A stretch of DNA of 13,333 nt from Gammaproteobacteria bacterium. GTDB taxonomy: Bacteria; Pseudomonadota; Gammaproteobacteria; HK1. The notes under the pieces were generated by a model. The model did not search any database. It saw only the letters and a program-made list of their open reading frames with translations, and was not told the DNA's origin. Position numbers and translations under genes: made by a program. Below, one piece after another: positions 1-7,979 of the stretch. The first letter of the stretch is position 1. The number at the start of each line of letters is the position of its first letter. The DNA is taken from the NCBI GenBank assembly GCA_022822245.1, contig JAJECB010000304.1, positions 1 through 13,333 of the forward strand, given 5' to 3'.

Positions 1-1241
1 ACGGCGAGGTGCACCTCGACTTCACCGGCTCCGACCCCCAGGTGGAAGCCGCCTACAACATCCCGACCGGGGGCAAGCGCCATCCGTGGCTCACCCTGAA
101 GCTCATGCACTACGTCTTCAGCCACGACAAGACCGTTCCCCTCAACCACGGGATGTTCGACCACGTGACCGTGGAGGCGCCGCTCGGGACCGTCGTCAAC
201 CCGGAGCCGCCGGCCGCGGTCGGAGTCCGGAGCGCGACCGCCATCCGCCTGAACGAATCCATCGTGGGGGCGATGACCCGGGCCGAGCCGGAGCTCATGC
301 CGGCCCCGAGCGGAGGCATCATGATCCCGTCGGTGCTCGTCGAGCAGGACGCGGGCGGGGCGCGCAAGGTGATGGTGCTCCAGTCCCTCGTCGGCGGGAC
401 CGGGGCCCGCTTCGGCGCGGACGGGGTCGACGGGCGCGACTCGAGCCTCGCCAACCAGCGCAACACGCCGATCGAGAAGACCGAGGAGGAGGCCGACGCG
501 ATGATTACCGACTACGCGCTGCGGGCCGACTCGGGCGGGGCCGGACGATGGCGGGGCGGCACCGGGGTGGCGTTCAGCGTGCGGGTCGCCCAGCCCGGGA
601 GCGCGGTGCTCGGGCGCGGGATGGAGCGCTTCGTCTTCTGTCCGTGGGGCGCCGCGGGCGGGAAGCCGGGCGCCAAGGCGCGGGTGGTCGTCAATCCCGG
701 AACGAACCGCGAGGTCGAGCTCGGCAAGCTCGACATCTTCCATCCCGAGCCGGGGGACATCGTCGCCATCCTGACTCCCGGGGGCGGCGGATACGGCGAC
801 CCGCTCGAGCGGCCCCCCGAGGAGGTCGGCGAGGACGTACGCTTCGGCTACGTGAGCGAGGAGTCGGCCGAGCGCGACTACGGGGTCGTGCTCGCGGGCG
901 GGGCGGTGGACCCGGCCGCGACCGCGGCGCTCCGGGACCGGATGCGCGCCGAGCGCGGTCCGCTCGCGGAGTTCGACTTCGGTCCCGAGCGCGAGGCCTG
1001 GGAGGCGGTGTTCGACGACGCGACGATGCTCGAGCTCAACGCCCTCCTCATGCAGCTCGGGACGAACGTCCGAGCCCGCCGCCGTCGCGAGATCTTCAGC
1101 CGGATCATCCCGCGGCTCGGGGAAGGGGCGGTGGTGCCGCTTCACGAACGGGTCGGGGACGTGGACGGGGCTCGCGGGCGGGTCGCGGAGGAGCTTGCGC
1201 GCCTTCGCGAGGAGGTCGCGCCGCGGGCCGGCGGCCACTGA
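1..1241 (+). CDS. hyuB: Hydantoinase B/oxoprolinase family subunit (HyuB), C-terminal part
   Basis: Partial gene: the reading frame is already open at base 3 and the start lies outside the window. About 412 residues are visible, against a usual family length of about 500-570. HyuB works with HyuA, which is not in the window, as the two-subunit ATP-dependent enzyme that opens cyclic amides such as N-methylhydantoin; relatives include 5-oxoprolinase and acetophenone carboxylase subunits. Family features seen are the DFTGSDPQV segment at the edge, the long N-P-E-P-P-A-A-V-G run near residue 65, the PGGGGYGDP motif near residue 260 and the YGVVL element after it. About 110 residues follow that element, ending in an Arg-rich segment (RRRREIF) and a charged helix; related subunits often carry such an extension. 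The stop is followed after 13 bp by the aminotransferase start, so the two are probably co-transcribed. Family assignment is firm; the substrate is unknown. Confidence 0.9.
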   Translation, partial: GEVHLDFTGSDPQVEAAYNIPTGGKRHPWLTLKLMHYVFSHDKTVPLNHGMFDHVTVEAPLGTVVNPEPPAAVGVRSATAIRLNESIVGAMTRAEPELMPAPSGGIMIPSVLVEQDAGGARKVMVLQSLVGGTGARFGADGVDGRDSSLANQRNTPIEKTEEEADAMITDYALRADSGGAGRWRGGTGVAFSVRVAQPGSAVLGRGMERFVFCPWGAAGGKPGAKARVVVNPGTNREVELGKLDIFHPEPGDIVAILTPGGGGYGDPLERPPEEVGEDVRFGYVSEESAERDYGVVLAGGAVDPAATAALRDRMRAERGPLAEFDFGPEREAWEAVFDDATMLELNALLMQLGTNVRARRRREIFSRIIPRLGEGAVVPLHERVGDVDGARGRVAEELARLREEVAPRAGGH

Positions 1242-1254
1242 CGGGAGAGACTCC

Positions 1255-2400
1255 ATGGTGACGCGCCGGCACGATCTCTACCTGCTGACACCCGGGCCGC
1301 TCACCGTCGCGCCCGAGGTCAAGGCCGAGATGCTGCGCGACCGCAGCCCCAACGCCGAGCCGCATCGCGAGCTGACCGAAGCGATCCGGCGCTATCTTCT
1401 CGACATCTGCAACGGAGCGGACACCCACGAATGCGTTCCCATCCAGGGGAGCGCCACCTACGCCATCGAGGCGGGCCTCCAGACCCTGATGCCCCGCGAC
1501 GGCAAGCTGCTCGTCGTCCAGAACGGGTTCTACGGGCTTCGCCTCCGGGAGCTCGCGGAGGGGCTGGGCCTGCCGGTGACGGCGCTCGAGCTGCCGATGC
1601 TCCCCCTTCCGAGCCGGGCCGACATCGAAGGGGCGCTGGACGCCGATCCGGCGGTCACCCACATCCTCCTTTGCCATGCGGAGACCGGGACCGGGGTCCT
1701 CAATCCGGTCGAGGAGGTGGCGGCGGTCGCGCGCGCGCGGGGCGTCAAGCTCTTCGTCGACGCGGTCGCGTCCTTCGGCGGGTTCCCGCTCGACGTCGCC
1801 GCCCTCGACGCGGAGGCGGTCTTCGTCTCGCCCAACAAGTGCCTCGAGAGCGTGCCCGGGGTCGCGATGGTCATCGCGAAGCGCGAGGCCCTCGCCGCCG
1901 CCGGCGGACGGAGCGCGTCGGTGGTCCTCGACCTCCATGCCCAGTGGGAGTACTTCGAGGAGGTCGGATGGTGGCGCTGGACGCCGCCCACCCATGTGGT
2001 CGCGGCCCTCGCCAGGGCCTGCGAACGCCATCGGGAGGAGGGTGGCACCGCCCGGCGGCACGAGCGGTATCGCCGCAACTGGCGGCGGCTCGTCGGGGGC
2101 CTGCGGGCGCGCGGCTTCCGAACCCTGCTCCCGGACGACGCGGCGGCCCCGATCATCGCGACCTTCCATGACCCGGACCATCCGGACTACTCGTTCGAGG
2201 CGCTCTATGCGGCCCTCGAGCGGCGCGACATCGTGATCTTCCCCGGACGCCTCACCGCGACCGGGACGTTTCGCATCGGAGTCATGGGAGACCTCGTGGA
2301 GAGCGACATGGACGTGGTCCTCGCCGCGATGGACGAGGCGCTCGCGGAGATCGGCGTGGACATCGCGCGGGAGGTGGAAGGGCCGGGCGGCGCGTCGTGA
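1255..2400 (+). CDS. phnW: PhnW-type class V aminotransferase (2-aminoethylphosphonate:pyruvate transaminase family)
   Basis: Predicted PLP-dependent fold-type I aminotransferase of 381 residues, close to PhnW length. PhnW moves the amino group of 2-aminoethylphosphonate to pyruvate, giving phosphonoacetaldehyde and alanine. Family landmarks in order are LLTPGPLT (residues 10-17), a QGSATYAIEA cofactor segment, CHAETGTGVLNP, VDAVASFGG with the PLP-ring Asp, SPNKC with the probable Schiff-base Lys195, the PTHVV motif, and FRIG with Arg340. The region after LLTPGPLT differs: PhnW usually has a W-D-D-D stretch there, while this protein has RSPNAEPH, so the amino donor may differ. The ATG at 1255 is chosen because GGGAG lies 7 nt upstream and the protein then begins just before the conserved motif; an open extension to 1195 would run back into hyuB. 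The stop overlaps the next gene's GTG. No phosphonatase or phosphonoacetaldehyde dehydrogenase is visible. Fold and family are confident; the phosphonate substrate is not. Confidence 0.8.
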   Translation: MVTRRHDLYLLTPGPLTVAPEVKAEMLRDRSPNAEPHRELTEAIRRYLLDICNGADTHECVPIQGSATYAIEAGLQTLMPRDGKLLVVQNGFYGLRLRELAEGLGLPVTALELPMLPLPSRADIEGALDADPAVTHILLCHAETGTGVLNPVEEVAAVARARGVKLFVDAVASFGGFPLDVAALDAEAVFVSPNKCLESVPGVAMVIAKREALAAAGGRSASVVLDLHAQWEYFEEVGWWRWTPPTHVVAALARACERHREEGGTARRHERYRRNWRRLVGGLRARGFRTLLPDDAAAPIIATFHDPDHPDYSFEALYAALERRDIVIFPGRLTATGTFRIGVMGDLVESDMDVVLAAMDEALAEIGVDIAREVEGPGGAS

Positions 2401-3473
2401 TCCGGGTCCTCATCATCGACCCGCAGTTCGAGGACGATCCCGACATCGAGCGCGAGGTCGGGGGCGAAGGGGTCACGTTCGACATCGTGCGCCCGGGGGC
2501 CGGGGAGGTCCCGGCCGGCCCCCTCCGCGAAGCCGATGCGGTCATCAATTGCCGCAGCCGCCACCGGCTGCCCGCGCACCTCGTGGCCGAGATGCGCCGT
2601 GCGAAGGTCGTCGTCCAGGCCGGGGTGGGGTTCAACCACATCGACATCGAGGCGTGCGCGCGGCGCGGGATCCCGGTCTGCAACACCCCCGACTACGGCA
2701 CCCTGGAGGTCGCCGACCACACCCTGGCCCTCCTCCTCGCGCTCGTCCGGGGCACCACCGCCTACCACCACCGGCTGCTTCGCCGCGACGACGCGTGGAG
2801 CACGAGCGAGCTGCCGATGCCCCCGGTTCGCCGGCTGCGCGGACGCACCTTCGGCATCGTCGGGCTCGGCCGCATCGGTCTCGCGGTCGCCGCCCGCGCC
2901 CGCGCGTTCGGGATGCAGGTCGCATTCCACGACCCCTATCTCGCGGCGGGAATCGAGCACTCGCTCGGCTACGCTCGGGCCGGGACTCTCGGCGAGCTGC
3001 TCGCCGCGTCCGACTTCGTGAGCCTCCATTGCCCGCTCTCGCCGGAGACCGCCCGCCTCATCGACGACCGCGCCATCGCGGCCATGAAGCGCGACGCGAT
3101 CCTCATCAACACCTCGCGTGGTGGCACGGTGGACATCGACGCGCTCGAGCGCGGGCTTCGCACGGGAAAGCTGCTCGCCGCCGCCCTCGACGTGCTGCCG
3201 GTCGAGCCCCTCGACCGCTCGCATCCGCTCTTCGCGGCCTGGAGCCGGGAGGAGGCGTGGCTCGAGGGCCGTCTCGTCCTCACCCCCCATGCGGCCTTCT
3301 ACACGCCGGAGAGCCTCGCCGACATGCGGCGCCTGTCCATGCTCGCGGTTGTGCGCTTTGTCCGCGAGGGGCGGCTTCGAAGCTGCGTCAATCGCGACGA
3401 GCTGCGCGCCTTCGGACACGATCCGGAAGCCGCTCCGGCGCCTGCTCCGGGGGCGCTTGCGCGGGCGGGGTGA
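2397..3473 (+). CDS. D-2-hydroxyacid dehydrogenase, NAD-dependent (CtBP-like)
   Basis: Cytosolic NAD(P)-dependent dehydrogenase of 358 residues that would interconvert a 2-oxo acid and a D-2-hydroxy acid. The split substrate-binding domain surrounds a Rossmann domain. GLGRIG (residues 156-161) is the dinucleotide loop, and Asp179 in HDPY lies at the end of the second strand, which favours NAD over NADP. The catalytic triad of the family is visible: Arg241 in NTSRGG, Glu270 in LPVEP and His298 in TPHAAFYTPES. The VGFNHIDI and CNTPDYGTLEVADH segments resemble the C-terminal-binding-protein branch. The start is GTG at 2397, sharing four bases (GTGA) with the aminotransferase stop, which implies translational coupling. 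The last 15 or so residues are Ala/Pro-rich and probably disordered. It may reduce the oxo product of the aminotransferase (inference). The substrate cannot be read from sequence. Confidence 0.9.
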   Translation: MIRVLIIDPQFEDDPDIEREVGGEGVTFDIVRPGAGEVPAGPLREADAVINCRSRHRLPAHLVAEMRRAKVVVQAGVGFNHIDIEACARRGIPVCNTPDYGTLEVADHTLALLLALVRGTTAYHHRLLRRDDAWSTSELPMPPVRRLRGRTFGIVGLGRIGLAVAARARAFGMQVAFHDPYLAAGIEHSLGYARAGTLGELLAASDFVSLHCPLSPETARLIDDRAIAAMKRDAILINTSRGGTVDIDALERGLRTGKLLAAALDVLPVEPLDRSHPLFAAWSREEAWLEGRLVLTPHAAFYTPESLADMRRLSMLAVVRFVREGRLRSCVNRDELRAFGHDPEAAPAPAPGALARAG

Positions 3474-3524
3474 GCGTTTTCCGGGTATCGACGGGGGGAT
3501 GCGCGAAGGCGCCTTGCAACCACC

Positions 3525-3541
3525 CCGGCGCGGAGCGCCGG
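3525..3541. terminator. GC-rich hairpin between convergent genes, possible terminator
   Basis: A perfect 7-bp stem (CCGGCGC with GCGCCGG) closes a 3-nt loop between the ends of the dehydrogenase and RraA-like genes. A second, weaker hairpin (GCGGA, 5-nt loop, TCCGC) lies at 3571-3585. Neither is followed by a T-tract on either strand, so they are not classical intrinsic terminators. Position between convergent operons is the main support. The rest of the 123-bp spacer shows nothing else. Confidence 0.3.
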
Positions 3542-3596
3542 AGAGGCTGGTCGGGGGAGATCGTTCCCGCGCGGAGCGGTTCCGCCCCGGGCCGCT

Positions 3597-4298
3597 TCAG
3601 CGACCGGTTTCCTCTCGCCAGTCGCGGAACGCGGCGAGGGTCGCCTCGTCGGGCGGATAGGTGCCCTCCAGGGGCGCCCCGTCCCGGACCCGGCCGACCA
3701 CGAACTCCTCGAGGAGCTCGCGCTCCGCGCAGGTCTCGGCGACCTCGGCCGCGACGTGGGCGGGGATTGCCACGACCCCGTTGGCGTCGCCCATCACGAG
3801 GTCGCCGGGGAGCACCGGCACCCCCGCGCAGTCGATCGGGCCGTCGAGCTCGACGACGATTCGATGGGACGTGAGCGGGGTCGCCGCGTTCCCGGTGCAG
3901 AAGACGGGGAACGGAATCGCGGAGATGGCCGCCGCATCCGAAACCGCCCCGTCGAGCACCGCTCCGGCCGCCCCCTTCGCGAGAAGGTGGGTGGTCATGA
4001 TGTCGCCCATGAACGCGGTCCGGGTCTCGCCCCCCATGGCGACGACGAGGACGTCGCCCGCGCCCACCCGCGCCACCGCCTCGGCCTGGAGGTTCGGGCG
4101 CTCGCCCCGGGTCTGAGCCTCGAGCAGGTCCTCGCGCATCGCGATGGTGCGAACGGTGACGGCCCGGCCCACGAACCGGACGGCGTCCGGGTTGAGGGGG
4201 CTCGGTCCGAAGAGGAGGGTGTTCCTGAAACCCTTTCGCCAAAGGGTCGAGACGACGGTCGGCACCGAGACCTGTTTCAGGGTGTCCGTTGGGGGCAT
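3597..4298 (-). CDS. RraA-family protein (HMG/CHA aldolase-like)
   Basis: Protein of 233 residues in the RraA / 4-hydroxy-4-methyl-2-oxoglutarate aldolase / former 'dimethylmenaquinone methyltransferase' family. Catabolic members are Mg-dependent aldolases or decarboxylases that release pyruvate. Family features are the GRAVTVR segment (44-50), GDVLVVAMGGETRTAFMGD (81-99), the glycine-rich AKGAAGAVLDG stretch (107-117) and GDANGVVAIP (170-179). In characterised aldolases the segment after VxDG carries an Arg-Asp pair that binds substrate and metal. Here it reads DGAVSD, so the Asp (121) is kept but the Arg is Ser120. Activity may therefore differ, and the name 'aldolase' is tentative. The ATG at 4298 has a strong GGAGGA Shine-Dalgarno 6 nt upstream. 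A 118-bp gap separates it from the permease before it on the same strand, so it may be the operon's last gene or have its own weak promoter. Confidence 0.8.
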   Translation of the reverse strand: MPPTDTLKQVSVPTVVSTLWRKGFRNTLLFGPSPLNPDAVRFVGRAVTVRTIAMREDLLEAQTRGERPNLQAEAVARVGAGDVLVVAMGGETRTAFMGDIMTTHLLAKGAAGAVLDGAVSDAAAISAIPFPVFCTGNAATPLTSHRIVVELDGPIDCAGVPVLPGDLVMGDANGVVAIPAHVAAEVAETCAERELLEEFVVGRVRDGAPLEGTYPPDEATLAAFRDWREETGR

Positions 4299-4302
4299 GC
4301 GC

Positions 4303-4309
4303 TTCCTCC
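4303..4309 (-). promoter_or_regulatory. Shine-Dalgarno of the RraA-like gene
   Basis: On the minus strand the sequence reads GGAGGAA, followed by four bases and then ATG. It fixes the start at 4298 and is the strongest ribosome-binding site in the window. Confidence 0.7.
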
Positions 4310-4416
4310 GGTGTTGTGCAATACGGGGCGGCTCGGTGTTTCCGGCTCTTCGTCCGCGCGATCGACGGGCACGTTCGCATCGTGCGACGCGCTTCCGAGG
4401 GACGGGTGCGGGCCGG

Positions 4417-5295
4417 CTACGTCCTCAGGAACGGGTCCATGAAGTCGCGCATCCAGTCGCCGAGGATGTTGAACGACATCACCGTCACCAGGATCGCGAA
4501 GCCGGGCATGGAGCTGATCCACCAGCCGGTCGAGAGGTAGTTCCGGCCCGACGCGATGTCCCAGCCCCACGACAGGGTCGAGCCGGACATCCCGAAGAAG
4601 CTGAGCGAGCTCTCGATGACGATCATCCAGCCGATCTGCGTCGTCGCGATGACGGTGATGGTGGCCCTGATGTTGGGGAGAATGTGCTTCCAGATGATCC
4701 ATGCATCGTTCGCCCCGGAGATCTTCGCGGCGAGGATGTAGGGCTCCTCGCGAAGCGAGAGGATCTTGCTCCGGGTCGTCCGGGCCTGCCAGACCCAGTT
4801 GGACAGCCCGATAATGATGGCGAGGTTCAGCACTCCGGGTTGGAGCAGGGTCATCATGGCGATGGTGAGCAGGATGGACGGAATCGAGATGAGCGCGTCG
4901 ACGCCGCGCATGATGATGTCGTCGAGCCGCCCCCCGTAGTAGCCGGCGATGAGCCCCACCACGACCCCGACGAGGGTGGACAGGCCGACCGCGACGAGGG
5001 CGATGAAGAGCGAGATGCGCGCCCCGTAGAGGATTCGGGCGAGGATGTTGCGTCCGTGGTAGTCGGTGCCGAGGGGATACGCCCAGCTCCCTCCCTCGAC
5101 GAAAACCGGCGGCATGTTGCGGACCCGGTAGTTCGGGGACTCGGGGTCGAGCAGCTCGAAGAACGGGACGAACATCGCGGCGGCGACGATCACGACCACG
5201 AACACGAGGGACACCTGCGCCATCGCGTTCTTGCGGAGTTCCCTCCACCACATCGGTCGGAGGTTGCTCGACGCGATGACCGCAGTTGTCGTCAC
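4417..5295 (-). CDS. Peptide-type ABC transporter permease (DppC/OppC-like)
   Basis: Inner-membrane permease of 292 residues, second transmembrane subunit of the importer encoded here. After a short cytosolic N-terminus there is one membrane segment (about residues 28-50), a periplasmic region with the family-typical PLGTDYHGRNILARILYGAR motif, and then five hydrophobic segments. The cytoplasmic EAA-type coupling loop is visible as ILAAKISGANDAWIIWKHIL, which contacts the ATPases. Length is normal for DppC. The start is GTG at 5295, sharing GTGA with the stop of the upstream permease. An ATG at 5253 (residue 15) is possible, but the coupled GTG is favoured. The open frame continues far upstream only as an overlap with the neighbouring permease in another frame. 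Family is firm; cargo is unknown. Confidence 0.9.
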   Translation of the reverse strand: MTTTAVIASSNLRPMWWRELRKNAMAQVSLVFVVVIVAAAMFVPFFELLDPESPNYRVRNMPPVFVEGGSWAYPLGTDYHGRNILARILYGARISLFIALVAVGLSTLVGVVVGLIAGYYGGRLDDIIMRGVDALISIPSILLTIAMMTLLQPGVLNLAIIIGLSNWVWQARTTRSKILSLREEPYILAAKISGANDAWIIWKHILPNIRATITVIATTQIGWMIVIESSLSFFGMSGSTLSWGWDIASGRNYLSTGWWISSMPGFAILVTVMSFNILGDWMRDFMDPFLRT

Positions 5296-6275
5296 GCCAG
5301 CGTGATCCGGGGATCGATCAGCAGGTAGAGCAGATCGACGAGGAAGTTGATGGCCACCCAGATGGCGGCGTAGACGAGGATGCTCGCCTGGATGACGGGG
5401 AAGTCGCGAGAGAACACCGAGTCGATGAGGAGCTGCCCCATCCCCGGCCACACGAACACCGCTTCGGTGAGGATCGCCCCGCCGAGCAGCCCCCCGACCT
5501 GAACCCCCGCGATGGTGATGATCGGGATCATGCTGTTTGGCAGCACGTGGCGCATCATGATGCCCGCGTTGCTCTGCCCCTTGGACTTGGCGGTCAGCAC
5601 GTAGCCCCGCCCGAGGTTCTCGAGGGTCTCGGTGCGGGTCATCCGCGCGATGAGGGCGGTGAAGAAGATGCCGAGGGTCAGCACCGGCATGACGATGTGT
5701 CGGCACCACTTGACGATCGGCTCGGTATCTCCCGTCAACAGCGAGACCAGCGCCTGCGGCAGGTGCTCGGGGGCCTGGCCCATCGCCGGCAGTAGCCCCC
5801 ACTGCACCGAGAAGAGCATGATCATCATGATCCCGAACCAGAAGCTCGGCGTCGAAATGCCGAACAGGGTCAGCGCCTTCGCCGCGTAGTCGTAGAAGGA
5901 GTTGCGTCGCACGGCGCTCACCACCCCGAGAAAGATGGAAACGGGAATCGCGAACAGCGCGGCGACGAGGGTCAGCTCGACGGTGGACGGCAGCCGTTCC
6001 AGGACCACGTCGAGGGCGTCGTACTTGTAGCTGAACGATGGGTCCATTTCGCCCCGCACGACGCCCCAGAGGAGGTCCAGGTACTGGACGTAGAGCGGGC
6101 GGTCGAGGCCGAGCGAGGCGCGGACCTGCTCGACCGTCTTCTCGTCGGCGAGCTCCCCGGCGATCACCTGCGCGGGGTCGCCGGGGATGGCATGGAGGAT
6201 GATGAAGACGAGGGTGGTCACGAGCCAGAGCACGACGATGCCGCTCAGCACCCGTCTCGCGAGATAGAGCTTCAC
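5292..6275 (-). CDS. Peptide-type ABC transporter permease (DppB/OppB-like)
   Basis: Inner-membrane permease of 327 residues, first transmembrane subunit of the importer. The N-terminus (residues 1-30: KLYLARRVLSGIVVLWLVTT) gives the typical DppB first membrane helix, followed by a periplasmic stretch with HAIPGDPAQ and LGLDRPLYVQY, both family hallmarks. Five further hydrophobic segments follow. The EAA coupling loop reads YVLTAKSKGQSNAGIMMRHVLPN. It ends in LLIDPRITLA, typical of the DppB C-terminus (usually LxDPRIR). It starts with GTG at 6275, with no strong Shine-Dalgarno seen, and lies 62 bp after the solute-binding protein stop. It forms the channel with the DppC-like protein encoded by the overlapping next gene. 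Confidence 0.9.
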   Translation of the reverse strand: MKLYLARRVLSGIVVLWLVTTLVFIILHAIPGDPAQVIAGELADEKTVEQVRASLGLDRPLYVQYLDLLWGVVRGEMDPSFSYKYDALDVVLERLPSTVELTLVAALFAIPVSIFLGVVSAVRRNSFYDYAAKALTLFGISTPSFWFGIMMIMLFSVQWGLLPAMGQAPEHLPQALVSLLTGDTEPIVKWCRHIVMPVLTLGIFFTALIARMTRTETLENLGRGYVLTAKSKGQSNAGIMMRHVLPNSMIPIITIAGVQVGGLLGGAILTEAVFVWPGMGQLLIDSVFSRDFPVIQASILVYAAIWVAINFLVDLLYLLIDPRITLA

Positions 6276-6337
6276 GGGGTCCCGCCTATCTTCCGGGCGC
6301 GCGACCGCGCCCCGTCTTCATCTCCGCCTCCTTCGGC

Positions 6338-7918
6338 TCAGGCGAGCTTCTTGATGTAGTGGACCGCGAAGCGTTCGTCCGCCCGTGCCCCGAAGTCGTG
6401 GTCGGCGCTCATCGCGTACGTGTTGGGCTGCACGTGCAGGTAGATGAGCGGGCACTCGTCATGGAAGTACTCCTCGAGCGCGTGAAGCTCCCTCTTGCGC
6501 TCGTCCGGGTCCATGATGCTCATGCACTTGACGATCCATTCCTCCGCCCTCGGGTCCGCGTTGCGGCCGTAGGAGCCCTTGCGGTCGAAGAGGTAGGGCA
6601 GCACGTTCTGCGGGTCGAACGATCCCGCCCCCCACGAGCCCGCGAACATCGGGCCGAAGTCCGGAACCCCGGTACTCTGGGTGCGCCGGGCGCGGAACTC
6701 CGCGTTTTCCCGGATCTGCACCTTGAGGTTGATGCCGATCTTCTTCAGGTCGAAGCCCACCGCCTCCACGATCTCGAGCAGGTTGAGGGCGTAGCTCGGC
6801 ACGAACTCGCACTCGAGCTCGCCGGGGAACCCGTTCGCGTAGCCGGCCTCGCTCATGAGCTGGCGCGCCTTGTCCAGGTTCTGGTCGTATGACGGCAGAT
6901 CGGGATGGAAGCCGAGGAGGGCGGGGCCGAGAGGCTGGTTCATCGGCTCTCCGAGCCCCAGCATGAAGATGTCGTTGATCGCATTGTTGTCGACCGCCCA
7001 GTTGCAGGCCTGGCGGATGCGCTTGTCCCCGAACGGCTCCATTTCCTGGTTGAATCCGACGAAGACCATGCGCGGACCGGCGATGCCCTCGGCACGCAGT
7101 CCCGCGTCCTTGATCCGGTCGAAATGGTCGAGCGGCACCTGGAAGATGATCTTGGTCTGCCCCGCGATGAGCGACGCCGTCCGAGTCTCGGACTCCTTGA
7201 TGCCGTAGTAGGTGAGCTTCCTGATCGGCGGAGTGGGACCCCACCACTCTTCGTTGCGCTCCATCTCGACGCCGATGCCCTTGTTCCACTTCGTGAACAC
7301 GAACGGCCCGGAGCCCATCGGGTTGGCGGTGAGGAAGTCGTTGGGATGGTCGGTGTAGAACTTCTCGTCGAGAATCGGCATGCTTGCCGCCTGCCCCACG
7401 AAGGCCGGGAAGGGCCGCTTGCAGACGAAGTCCACCGTGTAGTCGTCGACCGCTACCGCCTTGTCGATGGCCGCGAACGCGTTTCGCTGAGGCGACACGA
7501 AGTCGGGATCGATGATGCGGTTCATGGTGAACGCCACCGACTCGGCGGTCAGCGGGTTGCCGTTCCAGAACTTCATGCCCTCGCGAATGAAGAAGCGCCA
7601 GGTCAGGTCGCCCGCGAGCTCGTATCCGGTCGCCGCCCACGGGATGAGCTCGTTGGTGTCCTTGTCCCGGAAGAGCAGCAGGTCGTAGAGGAAGGGGTTC
7701 AGCAGGGCGTTGCCGAGGGCGGTGGTGGTGAAGGGGTCGAGGGTCACGATCGTCTCGTTCTGGGCCACCCCGAACTCCTCGAAGACTCCGTCGTCGGCGT
7801 AGGCGTAGTTGCCGGCGAGGAGCTTGGCGCTCGCTGCGCCGAGCCCGAGGAGTCCCGTGTACCGCATGAACTCGCGGCGGTGGATGGCGCTCTTGAGGCG
7901 CTGAAGTTCGTCACTCAT
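6338..7918 (-). CDS. ABC transporter solute-binding protein, family 5 (peptide/nickel class)
   Basis: Predicted periplasmic binding protein of 526 residues, normal for SBP family 5, which delivers peptides, opines, nickel chelates or similar cargo to Dpp/Opp permeases. The N-terminus has a twin-arginine-type signal: HRREFMR (13-19), a hydrophobic stretch to about residue 36, and a likely cleavage after AYA (39-41). There is no lipobox cysteine, so it should be soluble in the periplasm. Family segments include LDPFTTTALGNALLNPFLYDLLL, the WRFFIREGMKFWNG strand and GSGPFVFTKWNKG. The ATG at 7918 has AAAGGAG 7 nt upstream. It sits between the ATPase genes and the permease genes, so all parts of one importer are present. 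The twin-arginine signal suggests export in a folded state. Cargo cannot be read from sequence. Confidence 0.92.
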   Translation of the reverse strand: MSDELQRLKSAIHRREFMRYTGLLGLGAASAKLLAGNYAYADDGVFEEFGVAQNETIVTLDPFTTTALGNALLNPFLYDLLLFRDKDTNELIPWAATGYELAGDLTWRFFIREGMKFWNGNPLTAESVAFTMNRIIDPDFVSPQRNAFAAIDKAVAVDDYTVDFVCKRPFPAFVGQAASMPILDEKFYTDHPNDFLTANPMGSGPFVFTKWNKGIGVEMERNEEWWGPTPPIRKLTYYGIKESETRTASLIAGQTKIIFQVPLDHFDRIKDAGLRAEGIAGPRMVFVGFNQEMEPFGDKRIRQACNWAVDNNAINDIFMLGLGEPMNQPLGPALLGFHPDLPSYDQNLDKARQLMSEAGYANGFPGELECEFVPSYALNLLEIVEAVGFDLKKIGINLKVQIRENAEFRARRTQSTGVPDFGPMFAGSWGAGSFDPQNVLPYLFDRKGSYGRNADPRAEEWIVKCMSIMDPDERKRELHALEEYFHDECPLIYLHVQPNTYAMSADHDFGARADERFAVHYIKKLA

Positions 7919-7925
7919 TTTCTCT

Positions 7926-7932
7926 CTCCTTT
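7926..7932 (-). promoter_or_regulatory. Shine-Dalgarno of the solute-binding protein gene
   Basis: The minus strand reads AAAGGAG, seven bases before the ATG at 7918. It is stronger than the sites of the neighbouring transporter genes, consistent with the higher demand for binding protein (inference). Confidence 0.65.
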
Positions 7933-7979
7933 GGCGATGCGGCGTGTCCGTTCGCCTCCAATGGCATGCGCTCTCCGCG

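Noticed and set aside
86..1261. 391-codon plus-strand frame overlapping hyuB.
   Set aside because: Extreme Arg/Gly/Ala composition without motifs, out of frame with the recognisable HyuB protein.
2205..3419. 404-codon open frame on the minus strand opposite the dehydrogenase.
   Set aside because: GC-rich shadow with Arg/Ala/Asp-rich, family-less translation. The plus-strand frame carries all catalytic motifs of a known dehydrogenase.
3506..3515. Ten-base palindrome AAGGCGCCTT after the dehydrogenase gene.
   Set aside because: Short palindromes are expected by chance at this GC content, and no promoter or partner copy is near.
4369..4385. Small hairpin (GCACG, 7-nt loop, CGTGC) between the DppC-like and RraA-like genes.
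   Set aside because: A five-base stem without a T-tract is too weak to call a terminator or riboswitch in DNA this GC-rich.
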